Origin: Myxococcales bacterium | GTDB lineage: Bacteria; Myxococcota_A; Polyangia; Polyangiales; Polyangiaceae | NCBI GenBank assembly: GCA_016212965.1 | Contig: JACRDA010000402.1 | Location: 1 to 52,676, forward strand | DNA length: 52,676 nt | Direction of reading: 5' to 3' | In this document: piece by piece, positions 31,732 to 39,380 of the stretch | Layout: every line of letters begins with the position of its first letter | How positions within the stretch are numbered: position 1 is the stretch's first letter | Program-made: the position numbers and the translations under genes | The notes under the pieces: generated by a model | What the model was told of the DNA's origin: nothing | Databases searched by the model: none | The model's input: only the letters and a program-made list of their open reading frames with translations

Positions 31732-31753
31732 CGATACCGCGGCGGCGGTATCG
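31732..31753. promoter_or_regulatory. Inverted repeat CGATACCGC-N4-GCGGTATCG
   Basis: Nine-base arms (31732-31740 and 31745-31753) flank GGCG in the short spacer between the divergent FG-GAP and beta-helix genes, ending six bases before the latter's ATG. It could be a shared operator or an mRNA hairpin masking the start. Confidence 0.45.
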
Positions 31754-31759
31754 TGGGAC

Positions 31760-33220
31760 ATGCGTCGAGCCCTCCCCGGCCGCTCCGTTGCCTGCGCCGC
31801 TTCCGTGGCGCTCGCTCTGCTCGTCGGCGCCCCGAGCGCGCGTGCCGCGACGCTCGAGGTCGGACCCGGCAAGCCCTTCGCGCGCCCCTGCGACGCCATC
31901 GCGGCGGCCCAGGTGGGCGACGTCGTCGAGGTCGACGCCGCCGGCAACTACGACGGCGACACGTGCGCCTGGTCGACCGACGGCCTCACGGTGAGGGGCG
32001 TGAACGGGCGCGCGAGGATCGACGCGACCGGTGCCGCGCTCACGCAGCAGAAGGGCATCTTCGTCATCTACGCGCCGAGCGCCACCATCGAGAGCTTCGA
32101 GCTCTCGGGCGCCGCCATCTCGGCGGCGAACGGCAACAACGGCGCGGCCATCCGGCACCAGGGGCTGAACCTCACGGTCCGCGACTGCTTCCTCCACGAC
32201 AACCCGAACGGCATCCTCGGCGGGCCGCTCGACAACGGTCAGCCGGCCGACGGCCAGGGCGAGGTGCTCGTCGAGCGCTCGGAGCTCTTGCACAACGGCG
32301 CGGGCGACGGCCAGTCGCACAACCTCTACCTGAACCACTACGCGCGCTTCACGCTCCAGTTCTCGTGGTCGCACGGCGCGGACGCCGGGCACCTCGTCAA
32401 ATCGCGCGCGCTCGAGTCCTTCATCCTCTACAACCTCCTGTCCGACGAGGGCTCGCCCAACGTGAGCTACGAGGTGAACCTGCCGGACGGCGGCACGGCG
32501 TACGTCATCGGCAACTCGATCGCGCAGGCGGCCGATCCGCAGGGCCTCGAGAACGGCGGCATCGTCGACTTCGGCTCCGAGTCGGTGCAGCCGGCGAGCC
32601 ACCTCTTCGTCGTCCACAACACGCTCGTGAACCGGCGCACGCAGGGCGCGACCTTCGTCCAGGTGGCGGCGGGCGTCACGACCCCGGCGGTGGTGCGCGG
32701 CAACGTCTTCGTCGGGCCCGGCACCCTGTGCTCGCAGCCGACCGCCGTGCTCGACCACAACTTCACCGCGGGCGATCCGCTCCTCGCGGACGAGGCCGCC
32801 GACGACTTCCATCTCCTGCCCGGCTCACCCTGCGTCGACGCCGGCGTCGATCCGGGCACGGGAGACGGCCGACCGCTCCTGCCCGTCTACCAGTACGTCC
32901 ACCCGGCCTCCTACGAGTCGCGCCACGCCGTCGGGGCCCTCGACCTCGGAGCGTTCGAGCTCGGCGGCGGAGGCGGAGCGGGAGGCGCCGGGGCCGGTGG
33001 CTCCGGCACGGGCGGGGGTGGCGCGTCCGCCGGCGCGGGGCCAGGTGGCGCCGGCGCGGGTCAAGGCGCGGCCGCCCCGGCGAACGGAGCCGAGTCGCCG
33101 GGAGAGTCGGGGGGCTGTGGCTGCCGGCTCGCCCCCGGCGGCCCCGCGCCCGCGCTCGCGACCTGCCTCGGGCTCCTGCTCGGCGCGGGGTGGCTCCGCC
33201 GCCGCCGACCGGCGGCGTGA
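31760..33220 (+). CDS. Parallel beta-helix surface protein with MYXO-CTERM-like tail
   Basis: A protein of about 486 residues. Signal peptide MRRALPGRS to GAPSARA, then a right-handed parallel beta-helix of the pectate-lyase-like type. The rungs are seen as repeated short strands with Asn ladders: VGDVVEVDAAGNYDGD, LTVRDCFLHDNPNGILGG, VLVERSELLHNGAGDG and FVVHNTLVNRR. The helix is closed by the typical HLLPGSPCVDAG and GALDLGAFEL end. A Gly/Ala/Ser-rich linker leads to GGCGCRLAPGG, a hydrophobic helix and RRRRP, a MYXO-CTERM-like tail. No lyase active site is evident, so a binding role is as likely as catalysis. It is divergent from the FG-GAP lipoprotein, with a shared inverted repeat between them. 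Confidence 0.8.
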   Translation: MRRALPGRSVACAASVALALLVGAPSARAATLEVGPGKPFARPCDAIAAAQVGDVVEVDAAGNYDGDTCAWSTDGLTVRGVNGRARIDATGAALTQQKGIFVIYAPSATIESFELSGAAISAANGNNGAAIRHQGLNLTVRDCFLHDNPNGILGGPLDNGQPADGQGEVLVERSELLHNGAGDGQSHNLYLNHYARFTLQFSWSHGADAGHLVKSRALESFILYNLLSDEGSPNVSYEVNLPDGGTAYVIGNSIAQAADPQGLENGGIVDFGSESVQPASHLFVVHNTLVNRRTQGATFVQVAAGVTTPAVVRGNVFVGPGTLCSQPTAVLDHNFTAGDPLLADEAADDFHLLPGSPCVDAGVDPGTGDGRPLLPVYQYVHPASYESRHAVGALDLGAFELGGGGGAGGAGAGGSGTGGGGASAGAGPGGAGAGQGAAAPANGAESPGESGGCGCRLAPGGPAPALATCLGLLLGAGWLRRRRPAA

Positions 33221-33263
33221 ACGAACGCTTGCCGCGTGGACGCGGGCCGGGGTAGGCGAAGGC

Positions 33264-33497
33264 ATGTCCGTCGTCGACGAGGTGCGCGCCGCGATCGTGG
33301 GGGCCCTGCCCGGAGCCGAGGTCGAGGTCGCCGGCGGAGGTGGGGGCCACTTCAGCCTGCGCGTGGTGTCCGGTGCCTTCGCCGGGCTCGGCACGCTCGA
33401 GCGCCACCGCCTCGTGCTCGGCGCGATCAAGCACCTGATGGCCGGCGACGGCGCGCCCGTCCACGCCGTCGACTCCCTCGAGACCCGCACCCCCTGA
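33264..33497 (+). CDS. BolA/IbaG family protein
   Basis: A 77-residue BolA-like protein with the usual pattern: VRAAIVGALPGAEVEVAG, GHFSLRVVSGAFAGL, RHRLVLGAIKHLM, and the C-terminal VHAVDSLETRTP. BolA/IbaG proteins work with monothiol glutaredoxins in iron-sulfur cluster trafficking. The helix-loop GHFSLRVVS holds the invariant His, and the C-terminal HAV His is the second ligand of BolA-glutaredoxin complexes. No glutaredoxin gene is adjacent. ATG 33264 has GCGAAGG upstream. It lies 46 bp before rnhA on the same strand. Confidence 0.88.
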   Translation: MSVVDEVRAAIVGALPGAEVEVAGGGGGHFSLRVVSGAFAGLGTLERHRLVLGAIKHLMAGDGAPVHAVDSLETRTP

Positions 33498-33543
33498 TCG
33501 GTGCCGCGGCCGAGCGCGCGCACCCGCACGAGGAGCTACCAAG

Positions 33544-34314
33544 ATGCCGTGGATTCGCGCGAAGCTGCGGGGGCAGACCGTGCTCGCCCGCGCGGACGCC
33601 GCCGGGGCGCTCGCCGCCGAGTCGGGTCGGGTCGAGATCCGCTACCGCAAGGACGACGGGCGCATGTACCGCGCGATGGCCGGGAACCTCGTCGTCGAGG
33701 ACGCGACGCTCCTGCCGGACGACCACTGCGCCCCCGCCGAGGCGGTCGAGGCGAAGAAGGCCGACGGCGCCGCGGCCAAGGGCGGCGCCGGGCGCAGCGG
33801 CAACGGGCGGGCAGGTGGCGCACGAGCTGCGGCTGCGGCGTCGCGGGAGCCCCCGCCGACGGTGCCGGCCGACGGAGAGGTGCTCGCCTACGCGGACGGG
33901 GCGTGCAGCGGCAACCCCGGGCCGGCGGGCCTCGGCGTGGTCGTGACCGACGGCAAGGAGTGGGTCGAGCTCTCCGAGTACCTCGGCATCGGCACGAACA
34001 ACATCGCCGAGCTGCGCGCGGTGATGCGCGCGCTCGACGAGATCGGCGACCGGCCGGCGTCGATCCACACCGACTCGAGCTACACCATCGGTGTCGCGCA
34101 GCGCGGCTGGAAGGCGAAGGCGAACCAGGAGCTGGTCGCCGAGCTCCGGGCCCGGCTCGCCCAGAACCGGCGGGTGCGGCTCGTGTACGTGCCGGGGCAC
34201 GCCGGCGTCTCCCTGAACGAGCGCGCCGACGCCCTCGCGCGCGACGCCATCAGCCACCGCGCCTCGCGGCGCAGCGCCGTGCCGGCCGCGCGCCGGCTGA
34301 GCCCCGGCCGTTGA
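33544..34314 (+). CDS. rnhA: Ribonuclease HI with N-terminal extension
   Basis: A 256-residue protein. The RNase HI domain (about 112-240) has all acidic catalytic residues: D118 in YADGACSGNPG, E156 in NNIAELRAVMRAL, D177 in HTDSSY and D229 in ERADALA, plus H219 in the GHAG loop. It cleaves the RNA strand of RNA:DNA hybrids. The first 60 residues form a compact extra domain (IRAKLRGQTVLARADAAG, VEIRYRKDDGRMYRAM) joined by an Ala/Gly/Lys-rich linker. This is unlike the eukaryotic hybrid-binding domain I know, so its role is open. It lies in a plus-strand run with bolA upstream and the propeller lipoprotein gene starting 5 bp after its stop. Confidence 0.9.
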   Translation: MPWIRAKLRGQTVLARADAAGALAAESGRVEIRYRKDDGRMYRAMAGNLVVEDATLLPDDHCAPAEAVEAKKADGAAAKGGAGRSGNGRAGGARAAAAASREPPPTVPADGEVLAYADGACSGNPGPAGLGVVVTDGKEWVELSEYLGIGTNNIAELRAVMRALDEIGDRPASIHTDSSYTIGVAQRGWKAKANQELVAELRARLAQNRRVRLVYVPGHAGVSLNERADALARDAISHRASRRSAVPAARRLSPGR

Positions 34315-34319
34315 GGTCC

Positions 34320-36857
34320 ATGCGACCGCGAACGAGCTCGCGCGCCTTCGCGCTCGCCGCGGGTCTCGGCGTCGCGGCGAGCTGCGCACCGCGCGGCTCG
34401 ACGCCTCCACCTCCAGCGCCGCCGTTCGCCGCGCCCCCGTCGCCCGCCTGCCAGCGGGCCGCGGCCGAACGCCCGTCCGTTGCGGCGCTCCTCGCCGCGG
34501 GCAAGCTCGACCGCACGCTGCGCTCGCTCGACGCCCTCGACCGAGAGTGCCCGGAGTCGGCGCCCGAGTCGTGGGCGACGCGCCTGCGCGCCCTCGCCGA
34601 GCTCGGCGCCTGCGAGCCGGCGCGTGCGCTCGCCTCCGTGGTGGCGGTCGCGGTGGTGGCGCCCCCCGAGGCACGCCAGGCGGCCGAGCAGGTGCGCGCG
34701 CTCTGCGCTGCACCGGGCGCACCCGCGCCGCCGGACGAGGCGACGTGGCGCGCCCTGCTCCTCGCGGGCCTCGAGGCGCGCGCCGCCGGCCGCGAGCCCG
34801 ACGCCCAGCGCCATCTCGACCGCGCGCGCGCCGAGGCCGAGCGCCTGACGGGCGAGCGCCCGCGCGCGGTCGTCGCCCCCGAGCTCCGCGCCGACGCGTG
34901 GCGGCGCCTCGGGGAGCAGACGGCGGGCCTCGCTTCGGTACGCCTGCCCTCGGGCGCGGAGCTCTTCGGCGTCACGTTTCTCGATCGGGCGGGCCTGACC
35001 CGGCGCTTCCTGCCCGTCGGGGGCCCCCGGCCCTACGAGGCCCGCTTCGAGCTCGCGGGGGGCGCCGTGCTCCTCGCGTACGACGGCGTGTCGGAGCTCG
35101 ACGCCGAGAGCGGCCTCGTCCGGCGGACCCTCGCCCCGACGGGATCGATCGTCGACGCGAGTCCCGACGGCCAGCGTCTCGCGGTGTGGACGCGCCAGAC
35201 CGCGACGGTCGCGGTGCTCGAACGCGCGACCGGTGCGACGCTCCGGACCGTCGCCTCGGCCGGGCCGACGGTTGCGTGGAGCCCCGACGGCGCGCGCCTC
35301 GCGGTCGTCTCGTCCCCACCTGCGCCGGCGCCGGAGCGCCTCGTCGTGCTCGAGGTGGCGACGGGGCGCGAGCTCGCGAGCGCGCCCGTGCCGGCGGCGA
35401 CCGCGCGCACCGCGGAGCTCGGCGTGTCGGTGAGCTCGCTCGCCTTCGACCCGAGCGGCAGCCGCGTCGCCGTCGGCCTCGAGAACGTCGAGCCCGCGGC
35501 CATCCGCCTGCACGACGTCGGTGGCCGGGTGGGCGTGCTCGAGGTGGCGACCGGGCGGCTGCGCGTGACGGACCTCGAGATGCGTCCCGACGCCGTGAGC
35601 TACTCGCTCGACGGGCGGCAGCTCGGGATCGTGTGCGGCGGCGACTACTGGTCCCTGCCGGGCAAGCTCGTCTGGGTCGCGGCGAAGGACCTCCGGGCGG
35701 CCGGCGACGTGGCCCTCGCGCTCGGCGAGACGGCGAGCTTCGCCGCGGACGGCAGCGTCCTGACGACCTTCGAGGGCCGGCCGCTGCGCGTCGTGCACGG
35801 GCCGGGGGCGTCCTTCCCTGCGCTCGCCGCCGCGCCGGTCTCGGCAGCGAGCGCCCGCTCGCTCGCGGTCGTGGGCGCCGTGGCGCGCGTGTTCTCGCTC
35901 CGCGGCGAGGCCGCGCGCGAGCTCGGTGCGGGTTGCCCGGACGCGGTCGAGGCCGTGGCCCTCGCGGCGGACGACGCCGTGCTCGCGTTCGCGTGCGCCG
36001 ACCACGCGGTCCAGCTCTGGGACGTGCGCCGGGCGGCGCCGCTCGCGCGCCTGCCGCAGTCGCAGCCGGTCCTCGGCCTCGCGCTCGACGCGGCCGGGGG
36101 CTGGGTCGTCGTCTCGCTCGCGGGCGACAGCGTGCGCCGCTTCGCCGTCGGGACCGGTGCACCGGCCGGAGAGCTCCGCGGCAGCGGCGGGGCCCTCGCG
36201 GTCGCACCCGACGGCGCGCTCGCGCTCGTGCAGCGCTTCCCCGCGCCGGGGCTCGTGCTCGTGGCGCCGGGCGCCGCGGCCGCGGCGAGCTCCGTGGCGC
36301 TGCCGTCCTCGGCCGGGGACGCGACCGCGGTCGCCTTCCGACCGGACGGCGCCGAGCTCGCGATCGGCACGGCCCTCGGGCGCGCGCTCGTGCTCGACCG
36401 CGCCTCGGGTGCCGTCCGCGCGCTCGACCCGCCGCCCGGAAGCGAAGCGCACGGCGCGGTCGCGGGCCTCGCCTGGCGTGCCGCTTCGGGGCCCCTCGTC
36501 GCGCTCGGCGCAGACGGGCTCGGGGCCTGGGATCCGACCTCGGGGCGAGCGCTCGGGGGCCGACCGCTCGCGGCGCGCGGGGCGCTCTTGCTCGACCCGG
36601 CCTCCGACCTCTTCGCGGTGCAGGCCGAGGACGGCGTGCACCTCGGCCGGCTCGGCGAGCCGGGCGAGCGCCTGGTCGTGCGCGTCGTCCCCCCGGGGCT
36701 CGCGGTCGCCGAGGACGGTCGCGGCGCGCTCGAGCTCTTCCACCCCGACGCGCGGGCGGCGCTCCTGTGCCTCGCCGGCGCGCGGCTCCTTCCGCTCGAG
36801 GTGTGCGAGGAATCGAGCCTCGCACCGGGTCTCGTCGCGAAGGCGCTCGCACCGTGA
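34320..36857 (+). CDS. WD40-like beta-propeller lipoprotein
   Basis: An 845-residue predicted lipoprotein: MRPRTSSRAFALAAGLG leader, lipobox AASC, and a Pro-rich linker. The first 200 residues are helical and TPR-like (LLAAGKLDRTLRSLDALDREC, ARAAGREPDAQRHLDRARAEAERL). From about 225 onward there are many WD40-type blades with D-G turns: SIVDASPDGQRLAVW, VAWSPDGARLAVVS, SSLAFDPSGSRVAVG, VSYSLDGRQLGIV, VQLWDVRRAAPLARL and VAFRPDGAELAIG. Such propellers are scaffolds for protein contacts in the periplasm. ATG 34320 sits five bases after the rnhA stop, so translation is probably coupled although the functions look unrelated. Confidence 0.82.
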   Translation: MRPRTSSRAFALAAGLGVAASCAPRGSTPPPPAPPFAAPPSPACQRAAAERPSVAALLAAGKLDRTLRSLDALDRECPESAPESWATRLRALAELGACEPARALASVVAVAVVAPPEARQAAEQVRALCAAPGAPAPPDEATWRALLLAGLEARAAGREPDAQRHLDRARAEAERLTGERPRAVVAPELRADAWRRLGEQTAGLASVRLPSGAELFGVTFLDRAGLTRRFLPVGGPRPYEARFELAGGAVLLAYDGVSELDAESGLVRRTLAPTGSIVDASPDGQRLAVWTRQTATVAVLERATGATLRTVASAGPTVAWSPDGARLAVVSSPPAPAPERLVVLEVATGRELASAPVPAATARTAELGVSVSSLAFDPSGSRVAVGLENVEPAAIRLHDVGGRVGVLEVATGRLRVTDLEMRPDAVSYSLDGRQLGIVCGGDYWSLPGKLVWVAAKDLRAAGDVALALGETASFAADGSVLTTFEGRPLRVVHGPGASFPALAAAPVSAASARSLAVVGAVARVFSLRGEAARELGAGCPDAVEAVALAADDAVLAFACADHAVQLWDVRRAAPLARLPQSQPVLGLALDAAGGWVVVSLAGDSVRRFAVGTGAPAGELRGSGGALAVAPDGALALVQRFPAPGLVLVAPGAAAAASSVALPSSAGDATAVAFRPDGAELAIGTALGRALVLDRASGAVRALDPPPGSEAHGAVAGLAWRAASGPLVALGADGLGAWDPTSGRALGGRPLAARGALLLDPASDLFAVQAEDGVHLGRLGEPGERLVVRVVPPGLAVAEDGRGALELFHPDARAALLCLAGARLLPLEVCEESSLAPGLVAKALAP

Positions 36858-36981
36858 CGCGCCCGCTCGGACGCCGGGTCGGGCCCGCAGAAGCGCGGCC
36901 GCGAACGGCGCGAGCGGCGTGCATGGGGGCCGCGCCGCGGGCGACAAGAGGGAAGGGGCGCGCTACGCTCGAGGGACGAGC

Positions 36982-37560
36982 ATGGGCGATCCGGCGGCAC
37001 GCCTCCCATCCTTTGCCGAGCTGTGGGTGGCCATCGAGGAGCTACCGACGGGCATGACGGGCGAGGTGCTCGAGCCCGGCGTGCTGCGCACGATGGGGCG
37101 TCCGGGCCGGCGCCATCGGCGGGCAGCGCGCGCGCTCTTCAAGGCGCTCGACGCCAGCGACGCCAACGTTGGCGGCAGCGGCTGGTGGCTCGAGAGCGAG
37201 GCCGAGATCCGCTTCCCCGGCGACCGACTGCTCGTCCCCGACGCCGCGGGGTGGCGCATCGAGCGCGTGCCGGAGCTCCCGGACGACAACCCGATCACCA
37301 TCCTGCCCGACTGGTGTTGCGAGGTGCTGTCGCCTTCGACCGCCCGCGACGACAAGCGGCTGAAGCTGCCGCTCTACGCGAGCTCCGGCGTGCCGTGGTG
37401 CTGGCTCGTGGATCCCGAGCTCCGGCTGCTCGAGATCTACGAAACGGTGGGTGGTCGGCCCACGCTCGCAGCGACCGGCACGGACGACGATCGGTTGGTC
37501 GCGCCGCCGTTCCACCACGAGATCGCGCTGGCGGGCTTTTGGCTCGGCGCCCGAGCCTGA
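36982..37560 (+). CDS. Uma2 family (DUF820) nuclease-fold protein
   Basis: A 192-residue Uma2-family protein with a restriction-endonuclease-like PD-(D/E)xK core: ESEAEIRFPGDRLLVPDAAGW, then CCEVLSPSTARDDKRLKLPLYA with the E and K of the active site, then GVPWCWLVDPELRLLEIY. The family is abundant in cyanobacteria and some myxobacteria. It is usually called a putative endonuclease, with no clear biological role. ATG 36982 follows GAGGGA. It is convergent with the hepT-mntA pair, ending 64 bp away. Confidence 0.87.
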   Translation: MGDPAARLPSFAELWVAIEELPTGMTGEVLEPGVLRTMGRPGRRHRRAARALFKALDASDANVGGSGWWLESEAEIRFPGDRLLVPDAAGWRIERVPELPDDNPITILPDWCCEVLSPSTARDDKRLKLPLYASSGVPWCWLVDPELRLLEIYETVGGRPTLAATGTDDDRLVAPPFHHEIALAGFWLGARA

Positions 37561-37624
37561 TCTGCTGCCGGAGTCCAGCGACTCCTCTCCCCTCTCGGTC
37601 CCACCGGCAAGTGCCGAGCTCCAC

Positions 37625-38059
37625 TCACGGCTCGGCGCCGGGGGTAGCCTCGGCCGCGGCGAGCAGCGCGTCGAGGAGCTCGGCGAGGTCGCGGCGATGG
37701 AGGGTCAAGACCTCGTAGACCCGCCGCGTGTCGATGCGGTCGTAGAGGTGGACGACGCGGTTTCGGAAGCCGACGAGGGGCGCGAACCGCTTCGCACCTC
37801 CCGCCGGCAAGGCGCCAGCCTCTTCGAGGCGCTCGAAGATCTCGTGGCTCGTGCGGGGCGTTGCCAAAGCGCGTTCCGCGACGAGCCAGCTGCCCAGGTC
37901 GACGAGCGCCTGGATCGAGGTCTGGAGAATGTGGAGCGTACTGTCGACGTTGCGGAAGTCGCAGGCGAACTCCTCGTAGCTCGCCTGCGGGATGCGCTCG
38001 AGCTTGTCGAGGTTGGCCTTGAGGACGTCGAGCTTCGATTGGAGCTCCTCAAAGGTCAT
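37625..38059 (-). CDS. hepT: HepT-like HEPN ribonuclease toxin
   Basis: A 144-residue all-helical HEPN protein. The catalytic motif R-x4-H-x-Y is present as RNRVVHLY (R99, H104, Y106), which HEPN toxins use to cleave RNA. In studied HepT/MntA systems the antitoxin adds AMP units to the motif tyrosine. Residues 1-60 hold the helices TFEELQSKLDVLKANLDKL and FRNVDSTLHILQTSIQAL. Its start codon lies inside the end of mntA (11-bp overlap), so the antitoxin is made first and the two are coupled. It is less GC-extreme in places than its neighbours and may be mobile. Confidence 0.9.
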   Translation of the reverse strand: MTFEELQSKLDVLKANLDKLERIPQASYEEFACDFRNVDSTLHILQTSIQALVDLGSWLVAERALATPRTSHEIFERLEEAGALPAGGAKRFAPLVGFRNRVVHLYDRIDTRRVYEVLTLHRRDLAELLDALLAAAEATPGAEP

Positions 38060-38549
38060 AGTGCTCTCTCAACCAGCGCCGCAGCGCCGCGACCTTGCCG
38101 CGCGTGGCGAGCTCGTACGTGGGCCGGAAGTCGTGGGCGCCGACGATGGTGTCCGACACGAAGTCGACGCGGCGGGCGCGGTCCGCCTCGTGGAGGGCCG
38201 TGCCGTGCCGCAGCACCTCGAGGCAGAAGATCGGTCCTTGCGCTTCGAGATCCACGGCATCGACCTCTTCGAAGCCGGAGATCGCCGCGATCTCGCAGGC
38301 GAGCTCCGCGAGGGTGGGCTCGCGGTCGCGCCGCGAGCCGTGGCGGTCGCGGAACACGACGCCGATGTCGAGGTCGCTGTCGGGCCGGGCCCTTCCTCGG
38401 GCGACCGAGCCGAAGACCCAGGCGGCCGCGACCACCACGTGGCGGTCGAAGACGGGGGCGAGCACCCGGCGCAGCGCGTCCGGATCCAGGACGCGCCGAT
38501 CCCCGTGTCCGTCCGGAGCGAGGGGGCGGATGGCGTCGACGGCGGCCAT
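38049..38549 (-). CDS. mntA: MntA-like nucleotidyltransferase antitoxin
   Basis: A 166-residue minimal nucleotidyltransferase. The active site GSVARGRARPDSDLDIGVV gives GS-x10-DxD (G47, S48, D59, D61), the signature of MNT-domain antitoxins that AMPylate their HEPN partner. A third acidic residue may come from VDAVDLEAQ. The protein is longer than minimal MNTs by an N-terminal helical piece. It is upstream of and overlaps hepT. ATG 38549 gives a normal start. The 149-bp region upstream, shared with the divergent lipoprotein gene, should hold the promoter. Confidence 0.88.
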   Translation of the reverse strand: MAAVDAIRPLAPDGHGDRRVLDPDALRRVLAPVFDRHVVVAAAWVFGSVARGRARPDSDLDIGVVFRDRHGSRRDREPTLAELACEIAAISGFEEVDAVDLEAQGPIFCLEVLRHGTALHEADRARRVDFVSDTIVGAHDFRPTYELATRGKVAALRRWLREHYDL

Positions 38550-38698
38550 GGCTGGAACGTACGCTCGCGCGGGCGCCTCGTCGACCGCTGCGCGGGCTCG
38601 CGCCACGAGCACCGTACGGCGCGGCACCGGCGCGCGCCTACCGGCGCGTCGCGAGAGCCGGCGGTCCGTTCCCCGGCCAAGCTGCTAGGCTTACTGCC

Positions 38699-39271
38699 AT
38701 GGGCCAGCCTGCGCCGAAGACCAGCGCCACCCCTCGACTCGGTCTCGCGGTCGCGTTCGCCGCGTTCGCCGCCGCCGGCGGGGCGTGCAGTGGCAAGGTC
38801 GACGGCGCTGCGCCGGATGCGGGCTCGACCACGACGAGCACGACGTCGTCCGGGCCGAATTGCCCGGCCGAGGTCCCGGACGGCTACGTGTTCTGCGACC
38901 CGGGGCCGGGGACGTGCGCGTACGAGCTCGCATGCCAGAGCGGCCCCGCGACCTTGACGTTCCAGTGCACGACCGGCGCGTGGCACATCGACGAGATCCC
39001 GTGCCAGCCGCTCCACGACTCGTGTCCGGGTACGCACTTCCATTGCACCGGCACCTGGTATCACGGCTGGAACAGCGACCCGCCCGCGCCCTGTCCTGCG
39101 ACCGAGCCCGCGCCCGGCACGCCCTGCAGCACCGGCTACCTCGGCGGCGTGTGGGAGCAATGCGGCTACTACTGCGCAGACCAGCCGAACGTGTGGACGG
39201 TCGTCACCTGCACCGGTCCCGGCGCGGGCGAGAACACTTGGCAGTCCGACGGCGCGTGCGTCCCGCCCTGA
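38699..39271 (+). CDS. Cys-rich hypothetical lipoprotein
   Basis: A 190-residue predicted lipoprotein: leader from MGQPAPKTSATPRLG, lipobox AGGAC, then SGKVDGAAPDAGSTTTSTTS linker. The mature domain holds about 14 cysteines in pairs (GYVFCDPGPGTCAYELACQS, PCQPLHDSCPGTHFHCTGTW, WEQCGYYCADQPN) and several Trp residues. It is likely a disulfide-stabilised surface domain. No family name or function is recognised. It is divergent from mntA. Confidence 0.72.
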   Translation: MGQPAPKTSATPRLGLAVAFAAFAAAGGACSGKVDGAAPDAGSTTTSTTSSGPNCPAEVPDGYVFCDPGPGTCAYELACQSGPATLTFQCTTGAWHIDEIPCQPLHDSCPGTHFHCTGTWYHGWNSDPPAPCPATEPAPGTPCSTGYLGGVWEQCGYYCADQPNVWTVVTCTGPGAGENTWQSDGACVPP

Positions 39272-39380
39272 CCGGTGGCGCGCGTCGTCGTCGGCCCGGG
39301 GGCTCGGGCGACCTCGCGCCGCGGGCGCGCCTGCGAGACGGATCCGACCTCGCGGGGTATGCTCGACCGCCCCGGTCGCG

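Noticed and set aside
28791..31994. A 1067-codon plus-strand open frame opposite the FG-GAP lipoprotein.
   Set aside because: Antisense shadow; the minus strand has a lipobox and calcium-binding repeats.
34080..36947. A 955-codon minus-strand open frame opposite the propeller lipoprotein.
   Set aside because: Arg/Gly/Ala-rich noise; the plus strand carries the WD40-type repeats.
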